Assembly: GCA_009838035.1 (NCBI GenBank)
Contig: VXSK01000004.1
Coordinates: 1 to 64,000, forward strand
Length of the DNA: 64,000 nt
Direction of reading: 5' to 3'
DNA from: Gammaproteobacteria bacterium
GTDB lineage: Bacteria; Pseudomonadota; Gammaproteobacteria; Steroidobacterales; Foliamicaceae
Under the pieces are notes generated by a model. The model did no database searches, was not told the DNA's origin, and saw nothing but the letters and a program-made list of their open reading frames with translations. The translations under genes were made by a program, and so were the position numbers. This document shows positions 9,326 through 19,702 of the stretch, in pieces. The first letter of the stretch is position 1. Every line of letters starts with the position of its first letter.

Positions 9326-9368
9326 AATTTAGCCCTAGAATGACAACGTTGTCAATACATCCTGTCAA
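9326..9368 (-). promoter_or_regulatory. Promoter with LacI-type operator in front of the TonB receptor gene
   Basis: Bases 9341-9354 read TGACAACGTTGTCA, a perfect 14-bp palindrome with the central CG typical of LacI-family operators. On the minus strand a consensus -35 TTGACA (9350-9355) overlaps it, with a -10 candidate CTAAAT at 9327-9332 after 17 bp. A second TTGACA lies at 9363-9368. Binding of the repressor here would block RNA polymerase. The regulator is inferred to be the LacI protein encoded at 5408-6463. Confidence 0.72.
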
Positions 9369-9411
9369 CGCACGGCAACGGCTTGAACTGGCGCTCGGAT
9401 AGTCGAGGGGC

Positions 9412-9417
9412 TACAAT
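9412..9417 (+). promoter_or_regulatory. Candidate -10 element for the tRNA-Ala/tRNA-Glu unit
   Basis: TACAAT lies 21 bp upstream of the tRNA-Ala 5' end, a reasonable -10 position. The matching -35 is weak. The unit is divergent from the TonB receptor promoter. Confidence 0.4.
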
Positions 9418-9432
9418 TCCGCCTCTTGTGTA

Positions 9433-9508
<76 letters not shown>

Positions 9509-9528
9509 GAATTCTTCACGGAACTAGA

Positions 9529-9603
9529 GTCCCCATCGTCTAGTGGTTAGGACACCGGCCTTTCACGCCGGCAACAGGGGTTCGAATCCCCTTGGGGACG
9601 CCA
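9529..9603 (+). tRNA. tRNA-Glu (anticodon TTC)
   Basis: A complete cloverleaf: acceptor GTCCCCA/TGGGGAC, anticodon stem CCGGC/GCCGG with loop CTTTCAC (anticodon TTC), T-arm AGGGG-TTCGAAT-CCCCT, and encoded CCA. Its 3' end is only 27 nt from the start codon of the next protein gene, so the mRNA of that gene is probably released by tRNA processing. Confidence 0.97.
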
Positions 9604-9630
9604 CATTACATACGGACAATTGACTTGGTG

Positions 9631-10416
9631 ATGGTTTGCGAGCTGCTGGATGCGTCCGAGCCGGCCCCGTACGAGGTGCACAGGCCCGGTTCGACGGTGC
9701 CCCAGCTGGTGGTTTGCGATCACGCCGCCCGGCGAATTCCGCGGGCCCTCGACCATCTCGGACTCTCGCAGGAGCATCGCGCAAGCCACATCGCCCAGGA
9801 TATCGGGGCGGGCGAACTGGCGCTGGCATTGAGCGAACGCCTGAACGCCACCGCCGTGCTCTGCAACTACTCGCGCCTGGTCGTTGACTGCAATCGGGCG
9901 CTTACAGACGCATCGGCCTTTCTCGACCGGAGCGACGGGATCGAAGTGCCCGGTAACCAGGGGTTGAGCGAAGAAGACAGGGAACTCCGGGCTGCAGCCA
10001 TTTACCGGCCCTATCGCGGCGCAATCGACCGGGAACTGGATCGCCTTTGCTCGATCGTGGAAGCGCCCGTGCTGATTGCGATACACAGCTTTACGCGGTT
10101 CCTTGAAGGCGAGGACCGGCGCTGGGATTGCGGCGTGCTGTGGGACCTGGACGCGCGGATCGCCCGCCCGTTGCTCGACGGCCTGCGCGAGGACGGAACG
10201 CTTCTGGTGGGCGACAATCAGCCGTATTCCGGGCGACATCCCGAGGACTTCACCGTTGACCATCACGCCGAGGACCGCAACTTTCCGTACGCGGCGATGG
10301 AGATCCGCCAGGATCTGCTGGACACGCCCGCAAAGCTGGAGCGCATGGCGGACCGGATTCACGCGGCGCTCGAACCCATCCTTTCCGATCCCGGCCTGTA
10401 TACGCTGCGCGGCTAG
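9631..10416 (+). CDS. N-formylglutamate amidohydrolase family protein
   Basis: A 261-residue zinc-hydrolase-like protein of the N-formylglutamate amidohydrolase (HutG/FGase) family. Visible family features are LVVCDHAARRIP near the N-terminus (the SDHAG-type metal-binding stretch), NYSRLVVDCNRAL, PYRGAIDRELD, VLIAIHSFTRFLEG with the conserved His-Ser, and NQPYSGRHPEDFTVDHHAE. The ATG at 9631 (or a GTG one codon earlier) is the first start outside tRNA-Glu. No other histidine-degradation gene is nearby, so a role in histidine breakdown is not supported by context; such stand-alone copies often have unknown N-formyl or N-acyl amide substrates. It lies between tRNA-Glu and csrA on the same strand. 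Confidence 0.82.
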   Translation: MVCELLDASEPAPYEVHRPGSTVPQLVVCDHAARRIPRALDHLGLSQEHRASHIAQDIGAGELALALSERLNATAVLCNYSRLVVDCNRALTDASAFLDRSDGIEVPGNQGLSEEDRELRAAAIYRPYRGAIDRELDRLCSIVEAPVLIAIHSFTRFLEGEDRRWDCGVLWDLDARIARPLLDGLREDGTLLVGDNQPYSGRHPEDFTVDHHAEDRNFPYAAMEIRQDLLDTPAKLERMADRIHAALEPILSDPGLYTLRG

Positions 10417-10446
10417 TTGGCGTCCCGCCCGAAACCGCGTTATGAT
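10417..10446 (+). promoter_or_regulatory. Candidate csrA promoter
   Basis: TTGGCG (10417-10422), an 18-bp spacer and TATGAT (10441-10446) lie directly after the preceding stop codon. This predicts a leader of about 65 nt carrying the AGGGAGG ribosome-binding site (about 10502-10508). GGA motifs in that leader (for example in GAGGACGG and GGGAGG) would allow autorepression by CsrA, as known in relatives. Confidence 0.5.
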
Positions 10447-10516
10447 TTCCGTCCACAATAATGAGGACGGGCAACAGCCGCGCGGTTCAAGCGTCCGTCC
10501 AAGGGAGGCTTAGGGA

Positions 10517-10714
10517 ATGCTGATTCTTACCCGCCGGTCCGGAGAGGCCGTAATCGTTGGCGATAACGTGCGCATTGCGGTGCTGGACATACGGGGCAAC
10601 CAGGTCCGGCTGGGAGTTGAGGCGCCACGCGAGGTGACCGTGCATCGCGAAGAGGTCTACCAGCGGATTGTTGAAGAGCAAGGCAGCGCGGCCGGAGAAG
10701 ACGAGGAGTCCTAG
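10517..10714 (+). CDS. csrA: Carbon storage regulator CsrA
   Basis: A 65-residue RNA-binding global regulator that dimerises and binds GGA motifs in mRNA leaders to control translation and stability. The typical sequence is seen: [16 protein letters not shown], then [22 protein letters not shown], including the RNA-contacting Leu4/Arg6 region and Arg44-type VHREE. Length is normal (61-70). The strong AGGGAGG site 8 nt upstream fixes the start. It is followed 18 nt later by tRNA-Ser(GCU), the same neighbour as in many gammaproteobacteria. The C-terminal tail [13 protein letters not shown] is acidic and likely disordered. Confidence 0.98.
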   Translation: MLILTRRSGEAVIVGDNVRIAVLDIRGNQVRLGVEAPREVTVHREEVYQRIVEEQGSAAGEDEES

Positions 10715-10732
10715 CGCGGACTCCGCGCCAGC

Positions 10733-10823
10733 GGAGAGGTGGCTGAGCGGACGAAAGCGCTCCCCTGCTAAGGGAGTAAGGGTTGATAGCCCTTCGTGGG
10801 TTCGAATCCCACCCTCTCCGCCA
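10733..10823 (+). tRNA. tRNA-Ser (anticodon GCT)
   Basis: A class II tRNA with a long variable arm: acceptor GGAGAGG/CCTCTCC, anticodon stem CTCCC/GGGAG with loop CTGCTAA (anticodon GCT), variable arm about TAAGGGTTGATAGCCCTT, T-loop TTCGAAT, and encoded CCA. It lies between csrA and the molybdenum hydroxylase gene. Confidence 0.97.
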
Positions 10824-10846
10824 AAATCCGGAACGAGCGAGAGCGC

Positions 10847-13020
10847 ATGAAGTCCACCCCTGAAATCAGACTGACCCGCCGGTCTTTTGTCGCGGCCGGG
10901 AGTTCGCTCGCGCTCGCCGTGTATCTGCCGCAAGGGCGGTCCAGCGAAGCGGAAGGATTTCGTCCCAGTGCCTGGATCGGGATTGGTCCCGGCGGCGATG
11001 TCTCGTTTGTATGTGACCGCACGGACATGGGGCAGGGCAGCCCCTGGGCGCTGGCCCGCATCGTCGCCGAAGAGCTGGAGGCGCCCTGGGAGCGCGTATC
11101 CGTTGCGCCCATGCCCGACAACCCCGCCGGCTGGCCGCGATCCATGGGCACCGGCGGCAGCACGGCGGTCAGCGGTTCCTTCGACCTGCTCCGCAGGACG
11201 GCGGCCTCGGCCCGCGAGATGCTGCGGCTGGCCGCGGCGGTGGAGTGGGGCATCAGTCCGTCCGAATGCGTCTGCCGCGACGGCGTCGTGACCAATCGCG
11301 CCACGGGCGCGCGGCTGGACTACGGTGCGCTGACCGCACTTGCGGCGCAACTGGATCCGCCCCAGGACCCTCCTCTCAAGGACGTGTCCGACTACCGCCT
11401 TGTCGGCCGGTCGTTCCCGCGCGCGGATGTCCCTCCAAAGACCCTCGGCGCCCAGACCTATGCCATCGACGTGCGTCTGCCCCGGCAGCTGACCGGCCTG
11501 ATCGCCCGTTCACCCTGGCCCGGTTCCGTCGAACGGCGGGCGGTCTATGATGCGGAGGCCGTCTTGAGCCTCCCCGGCGTGACGGACGTCTTCGAGATTC
11601 CGGGCGACGACCACAGGCCGCCCGGCGTAGTGGTTCTGGCCGGCGACTTCTGGCGGGCGCAGCAGGCCCGCGCCGCGCTGGACGTGCGCTGGGTTCCGCC
11701 CGAGGGAGGCGAGCCAGCGGATGCGCCTGACCCTGCCGCGGATTTTCGCCGCCGCCTGGTTACGGCCCTGTACGAACCCGGTTCCGCGGCGCGCAGCGAA
11801 GGCAATGTTCGCGAAGCCATGCAGGAGCCCGGGCTGCGCCGGGTCTTGGCGCAGTACGAGGTTCCGTTTCTTCATCACGCCACCATGGAACCGATGAACT
11901 GCACGGCGGATGTCCGCGTGAATCGCTGCGAGGTGTGGGCGCCGACCCAGACCCAGACCCGGGCCCAGCAGATTGCGGCGAAGCTCACCGGCCTGCCCAT
12001 CGAAGCCGTGCACATCTACACGCCGGCGCTCGGTGGAGGCTTCGGGCGCCGGCTGGAGAACGATTACGTCGCCGAAGCCGTGCTTGCCTCCCGGTACGCC
12101 GGCCGGCCCGTCAAGATCATGTGGACACGCGAGGACGACATGCAGCATGGCTACTTCCGTCCCCCCGCGATCAGCCTCATGCACGGGGCGCTGGACGAAA
12201 GCGGCCAACTGCGGGCCTGGCGGCAGCACATCGCCTCGCCTTCGTTGCTCCGGCAGATGCGCGGAATGGAGCCGGAAGTTGATACCGCCGCCGTCCAGGG
12301 CGCCGCCAACCTTCCCTATCGGGTGCCGAACCTCGAGGTCAGCCATGTCGAAGTGCGCTCGCCGGTCAATCTGGGTTTCTGGCGGTCCGTGGGCCACTCC
12401 TACAACTGTTTCTTCGTGGAGACCTTCATCGACGAGCTGGCCCACGCGGCCGGCCGCGATCCGTTCGCGTTCCGGATGTCGCTGCTGCCCGATGAGTCGC
12501 GGATGGCGGCCGTGCTCTCGCGGGCTGCGCAGGAAGCGGGCTGGGGCAAGCCTCCCGGCCCGAACAGCGGTCTCGGCATTGCCTGCACCCACAGTTTCGG
12601 CAGCCTTGCGGCCCAGGTGGCCCGGGTTTCGGTTGACCGTGGCCGGCTGCGCGTCGAGCGCATCGACTGCGCCGTGGACTGCGGGCTGGCTGTCGACCCC
12701 GCCACGCTGGAGTCGCAGATCAGCGGGGGGATCCTATTCGCCCTGACCGCGGCCCTGCACGGCAGGATCCGCCTCGGCCGGGACGGCGCGGTGGAACGGA
12801 ATTTCGACAGCTACAGGATGCTGCTCATGATCGACACGCCCGATATACGGGTGCATATCGTCAACAGCGGCGCCCCGATCGGGGGCATAGGCGAAGTGGG
12901 CGTGCCGCCTGCCGCACCAGCCGTGGGCAACGCAATTTTCGCGGCGCTGGGCAAACGCCTGCGCACGCTGCCTTTTCAGGTCCCGGTGGCGCGGAACCCC
13001 CGGGTGGAGGAACAGATTTG

Positions 13021-13021
<1 letters not shown>
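10847..13021 (+). CDS. Tat-exported molybdopterin hydroxylase large subunit (IorB/XDH family)
   Basis: A 724-residue molybdenum-cofactor subunit of the xanthine dehydrogenase / isoquinoline 1-oxidoreductase beta-subunit family. The ATG at 10847 gives a twin-arginine signal (LTRRSFVAAGSSLALAV). Cofactor motifs are intact: DRTDMGQGSPWALARIVAEEL, TGGSTAVSGS, ALGGGFGRRLENDY, and the C-terminal GIGEVGVPPAAPAVGNAI carrying the catalytic Glu. These enzymes hydroxylate N-heterocycles or aldehydes and pass electrons to a small [2Fe-2S] subunit. That subunit and the usual cytochrome partner are not adjacent, so they must be encoded elsewhere or be absent. The stop overlaps the next start (TGATG), tying it to the FG-GAP lipoprotein that follows. 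The substrate cannot be inferred. Confidence 0.87.
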
Positions 13022-14934
<1,913 letters not shown>

Positions 14935-16057
14935 CCGACCAGCGCCATGCTGCTCATGATGGCGCCGGCCATCGCCGCGCCCAATAAGGCGAACAGGGGC
15001 AGCATGCGCAGGTCGAGCGGCGATTCCACGAAGTAAAGCGCACCGTAGGCGACGACCGAAAGCGCGAGCGAAAAGACCGCCCCTGCAACCCGGTTGATCC
15101 GGTCGAGTATGGATCCGAAGATGAACGACCAGGCCACCGCGAAGACCTGCATGACCGCAAAGGGAACAAACAACCGGTATTGCGCGACCGCGGCTTCTCC
15201 ACCGGCTGCCTTGAAGGCCATCGTGCCCCACAGCGTTATGAATAATCCGGCCACGACCATGTCGCCCCGTGACGTCATCGCGGTCATATAGGCCAGGAGG
15301 ATGCGCGGGTTCCTGGCCTGGCGGAACCCCGCCGCCACGAGTTCGGCCCACCTCGGACGCTTGCCTGTGTACTCCGGCACTCCGCCCTTGAGGCCGAAGC
15401 GGAAAACAAGAACGGAAATGAAGCACACCAGGGCTGCCGCGCCATAAGCGTAGCGGCCGGCGGCAACGGGGTCCAGGCCGGCGTCCTGAAGCCATTTGGG
15501 CAGGCCCGAAACCAGGCGCGTTGCGAAGACGATACCCAGTGCGTTGAACGCCGAACTGAATCCGACCACGCGCCCGCGCGAGGATTCCACCGGATAGTCG
15601 TTCTGGATCGTGGCGGTCATGGATGCGACCGCCGCTACGCCCACGCCGAAGATGATCCGGAAGCACATCAGATGAATGACTTCCGTGGCCCAGGGATACA
15701 GGGCGTAGCTGAGTCCAATCAGCCCGATGCCCAGCATGATGACCGGGCGGCGGCCGATTCGGTCGGCCAGCATGCCGAAGGGCCAGATCAGCAGCAGGAC
15801 GATGAATTCGGTCATCCCCGTAAGTTGCCCGGTAACGGTCCCGGCAAAGTCCGAGTCCGTAATCCCGATATGCTCGGTGAGGATGTAGGGCTGGGAAAAG
15901 TTCATGTTCGTCATCATCCCGATGCAGATCAGGGATGCGTACATGTAAGTCCAGAAATGCCGGACCGTCACGCCCGTTTCGAGCTGGATCTGCCCTATGC
16001 GCGCGCCGGCGCTGCGGTCAATGTCGATCATCGAATGGTCCCGTTGGTGCGGCCGCC

Positions 16058-16063
16058 ATCATA
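16058..16063 (-). promoter_or_regulatory. Candidate -10 element for MFS paralogue 1
   Basis: TATGAT on the minus strand lies 27 nt upstream of the start codon, inside a longer match (ATATGATGGC) shared with the region in front of paralogue 2. The -35 is weak. Confidence 0.4.
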
Positions 16064-16124
16064 TACGCGGTATTGCGAAAACTGGTGCAGAATTGCCCGC
16101 GGCGGCGGCGATGGAAATTCCTGA

Positions 16125-17873
16125 ATGCTGGGTGTAGATAACAGGCTGGTGACGCCGGCCACGATGAAATGGGTCAGGGTGGGCCTGATTGCCGGCATCG
16201 CCACGATGCCGACGACCATTCTGCTCTACTACGTGCTGGGCCTGGCGGTCGATGCGGCCTGGCACGGCAGCAACCTGTTGCGCCAGTGGTTCTGGGTGTT
16301 GGCCGGCCTGGTACTTGCGAAAGCGGTCCTGGCCTGGGTGTTCCGGACCGGACAGTTCAGGGCCTCCAGCGAGGCCAAACTGAACGTGCGCGACCGCATA
16401 CACAAGAAGGTCGTCGAACTCGGTCCCGGTATTCTCGGCAAACGACGGACTGGTGAGATCGCCAACATCGCGACCGAAGGCGTCGAGTACCTCGACTATT
16501 ACTTCAGCGTCTATTTCGTCCAGATCTGGGTCGCGATTGCGATTCCCATCATGCTCTGTGCCGCGATTTTCTGGATCGACTGGGTCGTGGGCCTGTGGAT
16601 GCTGGCGGGCGTGCCGCTGACGCCCCTGTTCGTGGGGTCTTCGGCCCGCGGGTTCCGGCGCATCAGTGCGCACAACGAGGACGTGAAGAACCGCAACAGC
16701 TCCCAGTACCTGGATTCGATCCAGGGCATGACCACGCTCAAGATGTTCAACCAGGAAAAAACGCGCGGCAAGGAACTGGAGGCGGGGAACGAAGTACAGC
16801 GCCGCACCACGATGAAACTCCTGGCCGTGGCCCAGTCGCAGTTCATCTTCCTGGAGCTCGGATTTGCCCTGTTCTCGACCGCGGTGGCCATGGCCGTGGC
16901 CCTGTACCGATACTCGGGTGGTCATGTCAGCCCCGGCGAAGTGCTCGCGGTGGTGCTCATCAGCCTGGAGTTCAGCCGCACCCTGCTGCTCATCGGCGAG
17001 TTCTTTTTCGCCGGCGCGCTGGGTCGCGAAGTGGCGCGCACGGTACGGAAGTTTCTGGACGAGAAGGTCCCGGTGCGTTTCTCGGCGGAAGAGGCATCGA
17101 AGGAATTGCGCGGCACCCAATTGAGCATTCGGATCAGGGATGTTTCGTATACCTATCCCGGAGCGGATGCGCCCGCGGTGCGGAATTTCTCAATGGACCT
17201 CAACCCGGGGGAGACCGTGGCGCTGGTCGGTCGTAGCGGTTCCGGGAAGACCACGGTGACCAACCTGCTGCTGCGAACGCTGGACCCGGATTCAGGCGAA
17301 ATCCTCTATGCCGGAGTCCCGGAACGCGAACTGTCGCTCGAGCGGATACGCAGGCAGATCGCCCTGGTTCCCCAGGATCCGTTCCTGTTCTACGGGACCA
17401 TTGCGGAGAACCTGCGGGTCGCCCGGGAAGAAGCTTCGGACGTGGAACTCTTCGAGGCGCTCAGGGGCGCCGAACTGTTCGATTTCGTGGAGGCCTGCCC
17501 CGACGGGCTGGACACGATGGTCGGCGACCAGGGCATGGCCCTGAGCGCGGGACAGGCGCAGCGCCTGGCGATCGCCCGCGCCATTCTCAAGGACGCTCCC
17601 ATCGTCGTTCTCGACGAGCCGACATCGCAGATCGACGTGGAAACGGAAACCGTCCTGCACCAGGCGTTGCAGCGCCTTACCGCAGGCAAGACGGTCTTGT
17701 TGATCGCCCACCGTCTGAGCACGATCGAACGGGCCGACCGTATCGTCGTCATGGCGGATGGTGCGGTGTCCGAGAAAGGCACGCGCGACGAGTTGCTGGC
17801 TCACGGCGGCATTTACGCGGGCATGATCCGGACAAAGAAAGAGCTGGAGAGTCTGGCGGAGGCGCCGGCATGA
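16125..17873 (+). CDS. ABC exporter half-transporter, CydD-like (membrane + ATPase domains)
   Basis: A 582-residue half-transporter with a type IV (exporter-fold) membrane domain of about 330 residues and a C-terminal ATPase. The membrane part resembles CydD-type thiol/heme exporters: TGEIANIATEGVEYLDYYF and SQYLDSIQGMTTLKMFNQ. The ATPase has Walker A VALVGRSGSGKTT, Q-loop VPQDPFLFYG, signature LSAGQAQRLAIARAIL (Ala for the usual second Gly), Walker B VVLDEPTSQID and switch His in LIAHRLSTIE. The next gene starts inside its stop (ATGA), so the two halves surely form a heterodimer. No cydAB genes are in the window, so a role in cytochrome bd assembly is possible but not shown. Confidence 0.85.
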   Translation: MLGVDNRLVTPATMKWVRVGLIAGIATMPTTILLYYVLGLAVDAAWHGSNLLRQWFWVLAGLVLAKAVLAWVFRTGQFRASSEAKLNVRDRIHKKVVELGPGILGKRRTGEIANIATEGVEYLDYYFSVYFVQIWVAIAIPIMLCAAIFWIDWVVGLWMLAGVPLTPLFVGSSARGFRRISAHNEDVKNRNSSQYLDSIQGMTTLKMFNQEKTRGKELEAGNEVQRRTTMKLLAVAQSQFIFLELGFALFSTAVAMAVALYRYSGGHVSPGEVLAVVLISLEFSRTLLLIGEFFFAGALGREVARTVRKFLDEKVPVRFSAEEASKELRGTQLSIRIRDVSYTYPGADAPAVRNFSMDLNPGETVALVGRSGSGKTTVTNLLLRTLDPDSGEILYAGVPERELSLERIRRQIALVPQDPFLFYGTIAENLRVAREEASDVELFEALRGAELFDFVEACPDGLDTMVGDQGMALSAGQAQRLAIARAILKDAPIVVLDEPTSQIDVETETVLHQALQRLTAGKTVLLIAHRLSTIERADRIVVMADGAVSEKGTRDELLAHGGIYAGMIRTKKELESLAEAPA

Positions 17874-19672
17874 TGCCCCGAGCGAGCAACGCTCGAATCA
17901 TCCGGCGGTTGCTTGGCCACATGAGGCCCTTCAGCTGGATCATGGGCATTTCGCTGGTCGCCCGCGTCGTCAAGATCGCTGCGCAAGCCGCCGTGCTCGG
18001 CATAGCGGCCGCCGGCGTGGGCATCTACGTCGCAGCCCACGAACCCGGCGCCGTCAACTGGGACGTGATCTTCACGCAGGTGAAGTGGATTGCGATAGCG
18101 GGAACGACCGTCGGCGTTGCGTCGTACATCGAGCAGTACACCGGCCACTACGTGGCGTTCCGGATCCTGGCGGCGTTCCGCAATATCTTCTACTACGCGA
18201 TGCTCCCGCTGGCGCCTGCTCGCACGGCAAAACTTCAGTCCGGCGACGCGGTCAGCCGGGTCATGTCGGACTGCGAGCGGGTCGAGCCGTTCTACGCCCA
18301 CACCATCGCCCCGGCGGTCGCCGCAATCTGCGTTCCCGGCGTAATTCTGGCGTGGTGCTACAGCGTGCATCCCTCCTTTCTCGCGGTGCTGGTCCCGTTC
18401 TACCTGGCCACGACCTTCGTGCTGCCCTGGCTGGTGGCGAAGCTGGGCGGCGATGGCGTGGCCTACCGCGAGCAGCTTGGACAGGTCAACGCCTACGTCG
18501 CCGACAGCATTCAGGGCGTTCGCGACACGGTGGCGTTCGGTTACGAGAAGCGCCGCGGCGAGGAGCTATGGCGCATCGGCGCCACCATGCAGGCAGGACA
18601 GGACAAACTCTACGGGGCCGACGCCACCCAGCGCGCGCTGGGAGAAATCTTCGTTACCGTGGGCATTCTTGCCGCGGCCTGGTGGGGCATAGAGCTGACC
18701 CTGGACGGGCGGATATCGGCCCTGGTCGATCTGCCCGCAATCATCGCCGTGTCGGTGATCGGCTTCTATACGTCGATCGGGCTTGCGAACAATTACACGG
18801 ACTTCCGCGTTTCGATCATAGCGGCACGCCGCCTGTTCTCGATGATGGACGAACCGCCGGCGGTGCGGGAAACGGCCGGCGCGGCAGCCGGCGGCGCGGA
18901 AACCGCATCGCTGCATTTCCGCAACGTTTCCTTCGAATACGATTCGGACGACTCGCAGTGGAGCCGTGGCGGCAGGGTGCTGGAGAATTTCTCGCTCGAT
19001 ATCGAGGCTGGCCGGCATGTGGCCCTGGTCGGTCCCAGCGGCACGGGGAAGACGACGCTCATCAATCTGCTCTTGCGTCATTGGGACGCCGGGAGCGGCG
19101 AGATTGCCGTCGGCAGTCGGCCGGTCACCGATTTCTCGCTGGAAGCCCTGCAGAAGCAGTTCGCCGTGGTGTCCCAACGCAGCTACATCTTCAACGAGTC
19201 CATCGGCGAGAACATACTGTTCGGCCGTCCCGAGGCCTCGCGGGCGGAGATGGAGGCGGCGGCTAGGGACGCCGGACTGAGCGAGTGGATCGCTTCATTG
19301 CCGGACGGATACGAATCGCCGTGCGGCGAGCGCGGCGGCAAGCTGTCCGGCGGTCAGCGGCAGCGCATCGCCATTGCCCGGGCCATCCTCAAGGATGCGC
19401 CGATCGTGCTGCTGGACGAGCCCACCTCCAGCCTGGACGTGGAGACGGAAAAGGGCGTGATGGAAGCCCAGCGGCGCCTGTGCCGGAACAAGACCACGCT
19501 CACGATTGCGCATCGGCTTTCAACCGTGGTCGACAGCGACGAAATCCTGGTCATGATCGAGGGAAAAATCGCCGAACGCGGGACCCACCGGGAACTGATG
19601 GCCGCCGGCGGCTGGTACGCTCAGATGTTCACCCTGCAACTGGATGAAGTGGACGCCGCCCTGGTCGCCTGA
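17870..19672 (+). CDS. ABC exporter half-transporter, partner of the CydD-like protein
   Basis: A 600-residue half-transporter: membrane domain of about 320 residues, then an ATPase with Walker A VALVGPSGTGKTT, Q-loop VVSQRSYIFNESIGENILFG, canonical signature LSGGQRQRIAIARAIL, Walker B IVLLDEPTSSLD and switch His in TIAHRLSTVV. The first ATG overlaps the upstream stop as ATGA; a second ATG follows one codon later. Both ATPase sites of the pair look competent, unlike strongly asymmetric exporters. It lies between the two MFS paralogues on the opposite strand. By position it is the CydC-like partner, but its own sequence fits a general lipid/peptide exporter equally well. Confidence 0.84.
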   Translation: MMPRASNARIIRRLLGHMRPFSWIMGISLVARVVKIAAQAAVLGIAAAGVGIYVAAHEPGAVNWDVIFTQVKWIAIAGTTVGVASYIEQYTGHYVAFRILAAFRNIFYYAMLPLAPARTAKLQSGDAVSRVMSDCERVEPFYAHTIAPAVAAICVPGVILAWCYSVHPSFLAVLVPFYLATTFVLPWLVAKLGGDGVAYREQLGQVNAYVADSIQGVRDTVAFGYEKRRGEELWRIGATMQAGQDKLYGADATQRALGEIFVTVGILAAAWWGIELTLDGRISALVDLPAIIAVSVIGFYTSIGLANNYTDFRVSIIAARRLFSMMDEPPAVRETAGAAAGGAETASLHFRNVSFEYDSDDSQWSRGGRVLENFSLDIEAGRHVALVGPSGTGKTTLINLLLRHWDAGSGEIAVGSRPVTDFSLEALQKQFAVVSQRSYIFNESIGENILFGRPEASRAEMEAAARDAGLSEWIASLPDGYESPCGERGGKLSGGQRQRIAIARAILKDAPIVLLDEPTSSLDVETEKGVMEAQRRLCRNKTTLTIAHRLSTVVDSDEILVMIEGKIAERGTHRELMAAGGWYAQMFTLQLDEVDAALVA

Positions 19673-19702
19673 GAACGACGCGCTGCCAGGCCTGCCCCTC
19701 GC

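Noticed and set aside
9529-9603. A genomic-island attachment site at the tRNA-Glu or tRNA-Ser 3' ends
   Set aside because: No integrase gene is nearby and I noticed no repeated tRNA 3' end sequence elsewhere in the window.
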